In this document: piece by piece, positions 55,701 to 63,590 of the stretch
Numbering within the stretch: the first letter of the stretch is position 1
Layout of the letters: every line of letters starts with the position of its first letter
Origin: Aplectana chamaeleonis
Lineage: Eukaryota > Nematoda > Chromadorea > Rhabditida > Cosmocercidae
Direction of reading: 5' to 3'
DNA: 64,000 nucleotides
Assembly: GCA_029168955.1 (NCBI GenBank)
Contig: JAPDOI010000106.1
Span: 333,001 to 397,000 of the forward strand
The notes under the pieces: generated by a model
Told to the model about the DNA's origin: nothing
What the model saw: only the letters and a program-made list of their open reading frames with translations
The model's database searches: none
Position numbers and translations under genes: made by a program

Positions 55701-58700
55701 GATGCTCAAGAGGGACTGCCCTTGACACTGCTGTCAAATATGCCCCTTACTACCCAAGAAAAAAACTGAGAAAAGTTGTGATAAATGGCGCTCTGTGGTG
55801 CAAACGAAGCTTTGAAAGCGCCTCTTTTTTGGAAGAGACTGGCGGTAATGTGCTTTACCATTACCCTGATCTTTATTTACCTTCGGTTGTGTAATCTTGA
55901 GTTACATGCGCTGGTCTTTCTGCCTGGTAATTTGACCTTCGAAAAAAAGGCGAAACTGATGGAGGAAGGCGATTTATTGCTTCGGGTTCGCCTTCTTCCA
56001 GTTCTTTTTTGTAGATTTTAAGTTTCTCTACGACAACCTTTCTCAACTCTCAAATGAAAATGGGATTGCAGATGAATGTGGTGTGTCGTTTTACTTGGAG
56101 TCACTTTCACTCGACTATCCTAAAACACTGTGCAGTAAATTCGTGGCCTTTTATTTGGATTTCCTACATGCTGCAGTAATGGCTACTGTTGTTATCGGAA
56201 TAGATACGATTACGCTTCTTGCCATCATTGGACAAGCGAAGGTATTTTGTTTCATTCTAAACTTACATTTTCTCGTACAGCTGTTTGCTATAAAAAATTA
56301 ACCATCTGACCAGACTTCTATAGATTTTGAGCAATTCAGAAGTTGTCGGCTTTGAGCACTACGAGCAATGAGGTGGTTGCTTTGAAGAAAAACATCCGTT
56401 TTTACATACAGGTGTGCTCTTGATACCTTTCTGAATACATTTATATCAATAGACTCCGGCTCATTGGAGCACATAGGGCGAATTCTTCATTTGTGTCAAG
56501 ACGCCCCTGATTGAACTTATCGAAAGCGCATTGCAGTACTGCAGTAGAAAATCAGCACATGCCGTTGACCACTTTCCTCCAAAGAATGACACTCATTTGA
56601 TAGACAGCTGGCAGAAATCTCGCGATTACTAGCTGTCGCAAAGGTGCGGCGTTCATCCTCTGCCAAGGCGTAGCTACATGCCTCCGAGGGCGCGGCCTGT
56701 GACGTCGCCCCACTCAATGTAGTGAGAATTTGCGGGCTTTAGCTACGATATTCTTGCGTCGAAGGTACAAGGGTGAAAATTCTACGCGTATCAAACCGTG
56801 TTGGCCCAGTCACCTCACGGAAAGATTTCTAGATACTCTGTGGCTGGCCCTGGAAAATCACCCCGTGTCGCTACATGGAATACCTTGTTAAAGATAATTC
56901 TGATCGCTGAGATGCTGCAGGCCGTGGGGAGAAGAGACGGCGATTCCGATCCGATCCGACGCGATTTTAGCCATCGCATGGAATGTATACTGACGAGAGC
57001 ATGCTCTTACAAAACCAAGATGTGTCTGTGTCCTTGCATTCTTCATGATCTGTGTCATTAAACCAGGAAGTCACGGTTCTGCTTGGCGCGAAAATCCGTA
57101 CGCGGAAAGGTGGTTAAGGATCAAATGCTTCCTCACCCAATTTTTGTGTTCGTCTTCTTAAAGGCAGTGTTCACGATGGAAATCGTTTTTCTGTTTTCCG
57201 CCTATCTTGTAAACGACCCCATGCTGATTCCAATGCTGTCTCTGAAATCGCACACGACCTTCTGGGAACGGAGTTATGGTCCCTAAAAATTGAGCTAAGG
57301 AAACACGGTGGACGAGTTGTCCGAGGTTTGTAACTTCTGTCTTTCGCAGCCAATGTATGCGAGCTGACCTGAGTAAAGAGAGTGGAGAATGAAGGGAAGA
57401 ACTAGGCTAATTATTGGAAATCATCGCCCATCTCACGATCTCGAGCATTCATTTGTTCACGTCGGTGGGCGTGTGTTGCGCTTTCGAGGTTTGCCTTGCG
57501 CTAGTAGTGGCAACTTCGGGCTCTTTTGGAGCTTTCCCTGGCTCGTTTTCATGCGTTCTTTCGACTTCAACGTTACAGTGTGCCCCTCCACAACCCATTT
57601 CTAGTGGAAAATGAAACACATTTTTTATCGTGAACACTGCCATTAATATAATGGCACGGACGATGTAGCTTTGTACATGGTGTCCAAAAATACGATCGCG
57701 ACGCCAGCGCGGAAAAAATCATTATCAAGCTAATCTGGTGCGACTGATTCGACAACGGCTTGGCACATCCTAGTCCTGCGTTCAATACCGTGACTTCAAC
57801 TCCAAAATCGTTTCATCTCTACCTCGCTCTGACATAGATGCTCGAGCAAAGAGAAGAAGCAATTCAAACTCATCGCCTGCAAGAGAGCGCCGCTCTGGCG
57901 TAGAGCACTGTGTGAGATGTTTAGAGACGCACTAGAAGCGTAAACAGTTTTTCTCCTCCGTTTTGAGTGCCCAATTCGTGATTTGATTTGATTTACTACG
58001 ATGTTTGAGACAGTTGCACAAAACAGCTATATAAGTACTGAAGAACATGGCAAGCATGTTTGAAGGAATCAATACAACATAGGCTTTCACCGGAGGTTGG
58101 CTCGCGCATCACGTCACTCCTCTATTGAGCGGCTCTGACGCTCAAACCTTGAAGATTCCATGGTGCTTGTATTTTTACTCATAATCGCATTTCATACCAA
58201 GGCGGCCCTGCTGCTGAAGAAGAGCGCGGTGTAGTTGGATTTCGGCCTTGGAAATCTTATTTTATAACTACGTCCTCTTGTGCTCGACCGCATGAGTTGG
58301 AAAAATTGTGTGAAGGGAATTTTCACTCTGCAATTCAAAAGTTTGTAAACCATGGAAACATCAAAAACCTTCCTCCTTGACTGCAGCGAAGAAAGTCTGA
58401 ATAGACGAGATGAGCAGCTTCTAAGCTTTCTTCCGTAAAAGCATAGATCTGGCCAGCATTATACAACGCGGAAACTTGAAAAAAATGGGGAATTTTCGCC
58501 GAATTTATCGTGTTTGCCTTGAATAATCTCGGTGAAAAGTTCATTCAAAACTTACCGAGAATGGTTTACCAGACACTCTCGAATCACACCATTAATTTCC
58601 GATGGAACTTCTATCCAGAAACAGGCCTTCAAATTGAGTCGTTTGCTTTCGAGCACCGCCATTGTTAAACACAAAAGGCAAATTAGTTTTTCTTACTGGC

Positions 58701-59167
58701 AAACTGAATTGCATTGATGCACGCACCTAATAACTATTTCATTTTATAAGAGAATGGCCGATCATAAAAGTGTGTTGATACAGGAAAATAATTGACATTA
58801 CATCGTTTTGTGTTCCAATAGATCAGTTTAGGGATGTCTACAGGGTTTGTGCTTCGTGTTGGTGATTTCGTGCTCTTATCTGCTCAGACCACTGGCAGAA
58901 ACGAGACTGATGAACTTCGTTATGACAGCCTTCCAATTTCAGTTATGCGCTGTTATCAAAGGGTATACATTTATGAAAGCATTTATTCGATGGTAGCGTC
59001 TTAAGCAACCATATTCATTCAGGGTGATCCTCCTGGTTTTTTGCGAGAAGTTTCGGTCACTGAGCTGGAGTCCGATGCAGTGGTTGAGAACAATTTTCCG
59101 AAAGACATCTATCGACGCATTTCCTTCATCTGGGCCACGTGCAGCTGCATACGCAACCGCATATTGA
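49687..59167 (+). CDS. Serpentine chemoreceptor gene 2, srx-type 7TM GPCR
   Basis: Exons: 49687-49743 or 49992-50048 (alternative first exons), 50202-50362, 50953-51096, 51184-51269, 56072-56241, 56340-56411, 58832-58962 and 59023-59167. They total 966 nt, giving 321 residues and a TGA stop. Intron phases, and the lengths of exons 2-7, are identical to gene 1. The protein shows ITAATLLYHSRMLNHAFGII then CASHLIAD, QLIMLFWYIAIYCHFLLAVN then RLFAI, AFWIVSLLQTVTYFW, FYLDFLHAAV with IGIDTITLLAI, and KKNIRFYIQ. It is a plasma-membrane chemoreceptor by family (Srx class by recall), with the ligand unknown. Intron 4 (4.8 kb) holds an 8-bp-TSD element and other repeats. No inactivating change is seen. 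Confidence 0.84.
49897..49945. repeat. Short perfect hairpin between exon 1 copies
   Basis: GGGCACTCCGTTATAAATGG and its complement, separated by a few bases, form a hairpin with a stem of more than 20 bp. It is followed by GGTGGTATATTAT, the same sequence that follows the larger exon-1 hairpin at 50125. Confidence 0.8.
49992..50048 (+). CDS. Receptor gene 2, exon 1 copy B
   Basis: A direct duplicate of copy A with one synonymous difference (TTA to CTA) and the same donor. The upstream acceptor-like site is altered (TTCTAAG rather than TTCTAG). Its 5' flank from CAAACAAATGTG onward is duplicated too. It can pair with the inverted copy that follows. Confidence 0.6.
50065..50121 (-). pseudogene. 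Inverted copy of exon 1
   Basis: The reverse complement reads ATGTCCGAGGAGAATCAGAG and onward with two or three substitutions against copy B, across the full 57 nt plus a few flanking bases. Only about 16 bases separate it from copy B, so the two form a near-perfect hairpin in DNA or pre-mRNA. It cannot contribute to the + strand mRNA as an exon. Confidence 0.85.
50202..50362 (+). CDS. Receptor gene 2, exon 2 (TM1 and TM2)
   Basis: 161 nt between ACAGTTCAG and GTAAGT. Encodes VAIIGITLNITAATLLYHSR, MLNHAFGIICASHLIADVCS and LVIYGFWLSPAVF. An AGGCAG-TTAA MITE begins 14 bases after the donor. Confidence 0.85.
50376..50876. mobile_element. AGGCAG-TTAA MITE in intron 2 of receptor gene 2
   Basis: TTGAAGGCAGTATCCACGAT at the left (TTAA mutated to TTGA) and ATCGTGAACGCTGCCTTTAA at the right, 501 bp. 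The body is closely related to 57158-57646 (CCGCCTATCTT, ACTTCCGTCTTTTGCAGCCG). Confidence 0.8.
50953..51096 (+). CDS. Receptor gene 2, exon 3 (TM3)
   Basis: 144 nt between GTTTCCAG and GTGGGC. Encodes EIPTLTANSYSGRAFGQLIM, then LFWYIAIYCHFLLAVNRLFA and IAFPLKY. Confidence 0.84.
51184..51269 (+). CDS. Receptor gene 2, exon 4 (TM4)
   Basis: 86 nt after a TTCGTAG acceptor and before GTAAGT. Encodes FIFSKRRTVQYLAAFWIVSL then LQTVTYFW. The next exon is 4.8 kb downstream. Confidence 0.84.
51270..53214. other. Intron 4 of receptor gene 2, first part
   Basis: Contains a 235-codon minus frame (51725-52432) and a 109-codon plus frame (51624-51953), neither recognised. Short direct repeats (GCACGTGCTGC with TTTATTGCAGG or TTTTATCGCAGG) at about 51965-52045 run through both. 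The region 52730-53030 has repeated CACCAG and CAGACACCAG words. Probably repeat-derived intronic DNA. Confidence 0.4.
53217..53392. mobile_element. Inverted-repeat element, about 176 bp
   Basis: GGCATGCATGAACGC at the left and GTGTTCATGCATGCC at the right are inverted repeats. A separate CACGGGGTTTTCAAACCCCGTG-type hairpin lies near 53353. In intron 4 of receptor gene 2. Confidence 0.6.
53507..55434. mobile_element. Non-autonomous element with 8-bp TSD and CGGAT motif arrays
   Basis: The body 53515-55426 (1912 bp) begins TATACATTGGATCCGA and ends with its exact inverse. GTATGTAG flanks both sides. The subterminal 300 bp at each end are dense in TCGGATTT / AATCCGA words, and the right end has three near-tandem units containing GGTGAATCGGATTTTGGATC. 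The 8-bp duplication suits hAT or another 8-bp-duplicating superfamily, but the termini are not CAGGG. A nested GC-rich element with GGTATGGTATAC ends (about 54115-54542) is full of GCTGTCGC words. No transposase is seen. Confidence 0.88.
55470..55621 (+). mobile_element. MITE, GGGACAGGGGC family, copy 3
   Basis: 152 bp with the same termini as the copies in the palindrome arms. TTCCAA appears at or within one base of both borders, a possible target duplication. Located in intron 4 of receptor gene 2. Confidence 0.8.
55622..56071. other. Intron 4 of receptor gene 2, last part
   Basis: No element or exon recognised before the GGGATTGCAG acceptor of exon 5. Confidence 0.4.
56072..56241 (+). 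CDS. Receptor gene 2, exon 5 (second outer loop and TM5)
   Basis: 170 nt. Encodes ECGVSFYLESLSLDYPKTLC, SKFVAFYLDFLHAAVMATVV and IGIDTITLLAIIGQAK. The donor is GTATTT. The split Asp codon at the 5' border matches gene 1. Confidence 0.85.
56340..56411 (+). CDS. Receptor gene 2, exon 6 (third inner loop)
   Basis: 72 nt between GCAATTCAG and GTGTGC. Encodes KLSALSTTSNEVVALKKNIR then FYIQ; the last nine residues are identical to gene 1. Confidence 0.85.
56412..57157. other. Intron 6 of receptor gene 2, first part
   Basis: No exon or clear repeat element recognised; frames of 66-87 codons lack motifs. Confidence 0.35.
57158..57646. mobile_element. AGGCAG-TTAA MITE in intron 6 of receptor gene 2
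   Basis: TTAAAGGCAGTGTTCACGAT at the left and ATCGTGAACACTGCCATTAA at the right, 489 bp. TTAA lies outside AGGCAG/TGGCAG on both sides. Not coding. Confidence 0.82.
57647..58831. other. Intron 6 of receptor gene 2, last part
   Basis: Mixed DNA without recognisable exons or elements; ends at the AGTTTAG acceptor of exon 7. Confidence 0.35.
58832..58962 (+). CDS. Receptor gene 2, exon 7 (TM6 to start of TM7)
   Basis: 131 nt, donor GTATAC. Encodes GCLQGLCFVLVISCSYLLRP, LAETRLMNFVMTAFQFQLCA and VIK. Same length and phase as gene 1 exon 7. Confidence 0.83.
59023..59167 (+). CDS. Receptor gene 2, exon 8 (C-terminal tail and stop)
   Basis: 145 nt from a TTCATTCAG acceptor to TGA at 59165-59167. 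Encodes the end of TM7 (VILLVFCEKFRSLSWSPMQW) and a tail ending AAAYATAY. The intron before it is only 60 bp. Confidence 0.82.
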
Positions 59168-59170
59168 GCT

Positions 59171-59562
59171 ATCGTCACCCTCTAGATTGAGGGGGGGGGG
59201 GTGGAGCCGCGACGCCGCTTGGCGGGGAAATTGGGCGTGGGAAAACGAAAAGAGGATGGCTATTGATCGAATGATTGCGCCCCCGATCGCTAAGCGCGAC
59301 TTCCTACTTGGGACGCTGATAGACACTGACGATACATAACCAAGACGTTTTTCGATGCTTCTTTAGCCCTCCACACGAAGCAGTTCGATTCTATGATGCC
59401 AAGTTCGAAGTCTGAATATCGTCAGTGTGTATCAAGTAGGAAGCAGCGCTAAGCAATTAGGCGCAAATTCATTTGATCAATACCCATCCTCTCTTCGTTT
59501 TCCCGCGCGCAATTTTTTCCCACCAAACAGCGTCGCGGCTTCCCCTTTCCAGTGATTGACGA
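59171..59562. mobile_element. Foldback MITE with ATCGTC ends, about 390 bp
   Basis: The left arm (to about 59340) and the right arm (from about 59405) are inverted repeats sharing GCCGCGACGC, GGCGTGGGAAAACGAA, GGATGG.TATTGATC and CACTGACGAT words. It begins four bases after the stop codon of receptor gene 2, so it supplies that gene's 3' flank. A partial copy is at 18504-18642. Confidence 0.75.
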
Positions 59563-59630
59563 CACATTTTTTTGGATTCTTCCGCAAGGGCGAGTTAGAC
59601 AGCAGAGAGGAATTGTTTTTTTACTGAGCT

Positions 59631-59776
59631 ATCGTCCATCACTGGATGAGGGATCACCGCAACGCTGCTTGGCGGGAAAAATTGCGCGATCGATAGCCAC
59701 TCTCCCTTTCTTTCCCCGCGCGCAATTTTCCCCGCCAAGCAGCGTCGCGGCGATCCCTCATCCAGTGATGGACGAT
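59631..59776. mobile_element. Short palindromic MITE of the same family
   Basis: ATCGTCCATCACTGGATGAG at the left mirrored by CTCATCCAGTGATGGACGAT at the right; 146 bp, almost entirely palindromic, with AAATTGCGCG / CGCGCAATTT at the centre. Probably an internally deleted relative of 59171-59562. Confidence 0.85.
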
Positions 59777-59840
59777 AACTTATCGAGAGTCCTCTCGAAT
59801 CCTCAGCGATGACAGGGAGGTGCTTCTCAGTCTCACAACC

Positions 59841-60164
59841 TTAAAGGCAATGTTCACGATAAAAATCGTCCTTCTGTTTTTCCGTCTATCTTGAAAACGG
59901 TGCTATTCTGATTCCAAAGATGTCTCTGGAAAACCCCTTAGAAACGGAGTTATGGTCCCTTAAAAAATGAGCTAGGGAAGCATTGTGGACGAGTTTTCTG
60001 AGGCTTGTAACTTCCGTCTTTTGAAGCCAATGCACACGAGCTAACCTGAGTAAAGAGAGAAGTTGAGAATGAAGGGGAGAACGGGGCTATTGATCGGAAA
60101 CCATCGCTCATCTGAGTGTTCATTTGTTCACATCGAGGGGCAGACCTGGAACACGACATAGGTT
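59841..60164. mobile_element. AGGCAG-TTAA MITE, truncated copy
   Basis: The left end TTAAAGGCAATGTTCACGAT is followed by about 320 bp matching the copies at 50376 and 57158. The right end is missing: the sequence is replaced at about 60165 by the inverted repeat that borders the retroelement. Confidence 0.75.
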
Positions 60165-60227
60165 TTAGGCATCTTTCATAGTCCTCACCGCAAGCGCGGC
60201 ACACGCGGGAGGGGCGGTGGACTATGA

Positions 60228-60283
60228 AAGTTCTTACCGCGCGGCACGCGCGGTAAGAGCTTTCATAGTCCATAAGCATAGCC
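60228..60283. repeat. Hairpin next to the left inverted repeat
   Basis: GGACTATGAAAGTTCTTACC pairs with GGTAAGAGCTTTCATAGTCC around a GCGCGGCACGCGC loop, giving a stem of about 24 bp. Confidence 0.75.
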
Positions 60284-60564
60284 AAAGCAGCGCCGCCAAA
60301 ACCGCCGTGGCGGTTTCACCGTTTCAATTAATAATTACTTCTCGATTTGAGTCCACTCCAACATAAACAATTCTGGGACTATCCTGCGCCACCGCATACG
60401 CAAATGCAAGCCAGGAATTTCTGTTTAAGTCCCAGTTGAGGCCCGATCTTTACCCGCACCGCCATGGCGGTGCCGCTGGAGATTTCATAGTGGCTTTCCG
60501 CTCGTCCCGCGCGTGCAGCGCGGTGACTTACTTGACTTAATCGGTTGGCTTTCGCCTGACGCGG

Positions 60565-61788
60565 TCATTCCGCATCTTCACCGAGGTGTGCCGTCCTAGT
60601 AGTCAGCCGTGTCCATTTTTCACGGTCTTCAGCCACAATTTGAACACATTCCATCCAGCTGTCACTATTCCATTTCCTGCGAAACGAAACATCGCGCCTG
60701 AACTGTCTTTCGATGCCGAGTGACTTTAAATCCTCTTTAACCACATCCGTCCAGAACTTTCGCCTACGCCCAGGTGGCCGTTTCCAGACAGGATTTGGAA
60801 GCATTTTTAAAGCGTGTTGTACGAGACGATCCGGCGTTCTTCTTAGTATATGCCCGAGCAGTCGAAGTCGACTTTCCATTGCTGCTTGAGATGGCGTTAG
60901 GAGATGCTGGCACCTCCCTCGTGTCAAGCGTTGATGTACTGCGTCGATTTCCTTGTAAAGGTCTTCGTTATGGCATACACGCGGCCAGAAATATCCAAGC
61001 AAACGCCTAAAAAGCTTCCTCTCCGTGCAATCCAACCTTTCCATCTGCGTTTTCGGTGCTGCCCACGTCTCCAATCCGTACATCATGATAGGGCGAATAG
61101 CGGATAGGTAGACGCGCAACTTGACTTCCTTCGCGATGTTGGTAGACCACAAACACTTGGTTAGAGAATTGAATGCAGACGTAGCTTTCGCACATCGTTG
61201 TCGGATATCCGCTGCATAACTACCATCGTTCTTCAGCAAACAGCCCAAATAACAGAAATCGTCCACCAGTTCGATACGTTGTCCGTCCACACAAACTCCA
61301 GTTGAAGGCCTCTGAGAGACCCACATCTGCTTGCATTTGTCGGGACGAAGACGAAGTCCATAGGCTGCGGCATACTTCGAAACGAGGTTCACAATCCTTT
61401 GCAGTTTTGCGTTGTTTTCAGCGAATAACACAATGTCGTCGGCGTACTCCAGGTCGACAAGGGAGCGTCCTGATGGTGTTAGGATCACATCCGCAGGAAA
61501 CTGTTCTGCAACTCTACGCATGATGTCATCAACGGCGAAGTTGAAAAGAAAAGGTCCTGCAACGGCTCCTTGCCTTACTCCTGTTTTCACCTCGAAAGCT
61601 GACGTAAATCCGACAGGTGTACGAACTGCTGCTGTTGTTCCTTTGTTCATGTCCTCGATTAACCGAACATACTTTTCCGGGACTCCATCTGCTCGCAGAG
61701 CATTGAGCAATCGATCACGATGAGGAGAGTCGAACGCGGCTTCAAAGTCCAAAAAGCAAGCTGTAATGGCTTCGAAAACCGCTGCCAC
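60565..61788 (-). pseudogene. Retrotransposon reverse transcriptase, C-terminal two thirds
   Basis: 407 open codons. From the N-terminal side: FLDFEAAFDSPHRDRLLNAL (first catalytic Asp), GVRQGAVAGPFLFNF, LEYADDIVLFAE (YADD catalytic box), LRLRPDKCKQMWVS, FCYLGCLLKNDGSY (thumb), YLSAIRPIMMYGLETWA, and a C-terminal domain with WPRVCHNEDLYKEI and LLGHILRRTPDRLVQHAL. It ends GEDAE at 60565-60567. The catalytic motifs are intact, but the upstream part is in other frames. The family role is target-primed reverse transcription. RTE-like by organisation (endonuclease and reverse transcriptase in one polyprotein). Confidence 0.92.
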
Positions 61789-62085
61789 GATTCAATTACT
61801 CTTCTCACGACGAACACTTGGTCGATGGTCGATCTTCCAGGTCGAAAACCGGCTTGCTCATCTCTGGTCGTTCCTTCACGATGTTTGATAAGTCGCTCGA
61901 GAATGATACGTTCTAAAACCTTGTACATGACACGAAGTAGAGAGATTCCTCTGTAGTTCTTAGGATCCGTGACGGATAGCTTCTTGTGAAGAGGTACGAT
62001 GATCGCATGTCTCCACGAATCGGGTATCCTTTCGCTCATCCATATGGCACGGATGGTGTTGGTCATTTCACGAATCCCAGACGGA
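61659..62085 (-). pseudogene. Retrotransposon reverse transcriptase, N-terminal part (shifted frame)
   Basis: One frame reads IWMSERIPDSWRHAIIVPLH, SVTDPKNYRGISLLRVMYKV, LERIILERLIKHREGTTRDE and QAGFRPGRSTIDQVFVVRRV, conserved reverse-transcriptase finger motifs. It then leaves the correct frame at about 61775, where the catalytic segment continues in the frame of 60565-61788. Confidence 0.9.
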
Positions 62086-62460
62086 GTGAAGAGCTTTCAG
62101 CATTTCAGCAGTGATGTTGTCATCTCCACCTGCCTTTCCATTCTTCATTTTCCGGACACAATCCAAAACTTCAGACTCAGTCGGCGGTTCCTCACTGACA
62201 TCGTAATGTGCTCTCTGAACATGCGGGAGCTCAGGTACTGATGGCGCTGGACGATTCAGTAGTGAACTGAAGTAATCCTTCCATATTGGCAGCGTCGCAT
62301 CACCAACTGCAACTCCATTGGTAGTGTTCAAGACAGGAGAACATCTCTTCATCTTCCCGCTATACTGTCGCAGCAACGTGTAGGCTTTCCTCGGATTCTT
62401 CTCCTCCCAAGCCTTCTCGAACTCCTTAGCTCTACACGTCCACCTCGTTCGCGGTCACTT
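62068..62460 (-). pseudogene. Retrotransposon linker between endonuclease and reverse transcriptase
   Basis: The frame includes RAKEFEKAWEEKNPRKAYTL, LRQYSGKMKRCSPVLNTTNG and EVLDCVRKMKNGKAGGDDNI, the KMKNGKA.G.D linker typical before RT domains. Frameshifts near 62445 and 62085 separate it from its neighbours. Confidence 0.88.
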
Positions 62461-63590
62461 TGAAGCTGCCGACGCAACTTCCTCCTCAGACGCTTCTCCT
62501 CCACGAAGTTTCCTGCAGTTCGGAGAGCACATACTCTGTTGTAGGTAGATGTTGTTTCCTCTGAGACGTAGGCGAACTTCTTCTTAGGCTGTACAACCGG
62601 GAGTGCCTCTTTCGAAGCGTCCTGGATGCATTTGACAAAAGAATCCGCGTCGCAAAGTTTCTTCTTAGTCCGTACTCCGATGTGAATAGAAACGCGTTGT
62701 CGGAAATTCCTTCTGCACTCTTCATCTCTGAGACTTGTCATGTCAATCCTCTGGAGAGGCTGAGCCCCTCGCTTCCTCTTATGAATCCTCGCAGTGAAGT
62801 TCAACAGAACAGGACGGTGATCCGAATCGAATGCGACATCCCACACAGCTCTAGATCTTCGAATGTCCGATACTGGAATATTCCTCGTCAGGACATAGTC
62901 AAGCTGTAGTTTCAAAGTTGTCATCTTCCGCTTCCGCTGCTCTTCTGGAGATAGCCGGGTTGGTCCCTGCCACGTAAGCTGATGGCGGCGATGATTCCTC
63001 TTGAATGTCGATGCAATAATCAGACCACTGCGTTCACAAAAGTCGACAAGGCGGTAGCCATTGTCCGATGTTTGCTCCACTGGGTAGAACCATTTACCGA
63101 GTACTTCGGATTCCTGATCAAGTCCCATCTTCGCATTTGCGTCAATCCCCACGACAACAGCATGTTGACAAGGTATCCTGGCCAGCAACGTATTGAGTTC
63201 CTCATAAAACGCATCCTTCGAATTGTCTTCGGCGGTTTCAGTGGGCGCATGAGCACTCACTATCCACAGATTGAATCCTCTGTGATCCCGCAGTCGTACG
63301 AATGCATTCCGACACGACGTTGAGCCGAACTCCTTGACCATACCATTGAAATCCTTCCTTACAGCTATTGCACAGCCTCCCACTCTCCTATCGTCAGCGT
63401 TACCGCAGTAGATGGTGTACTCTCCGACGCTGATGACGGGTCTATCCTGAGGCGGGTTTCCTGCAAAGCAGCAAACGGTGCATGGAAATAGCTCAGAAGT
63501 CTGGATAGCGCAGTTTTTTGGATATCACTCGACAGCGATCGACAGTTCAGGGTGGCGAAATTGTGGCTTGTGGCCAAAGACTCCATGACT
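62349..63590 (-). pseudogene. Retrotransposon AP-like endonuclease domain
   Basis: The start frame (63365-63586) holds ATLNCRSLSSDIQKTALSRL and LQETRLR with the catalytic Glu. After a frameshift near 63450 the second frame continues VGGCAIAVRKDF, LWIVSAHAPTETAEDNSKDA, VVVGIDANAKMG (D-x-N motif), QLTWQGPTRLS and DVAFDSDHRPVLLNF (SDH motif). All landmark residues of endonuclease/exonuclease/phosphatase-family target nicking enzymes are readable. It is a pseudogene by frameshift only. Confidence 0.9.
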
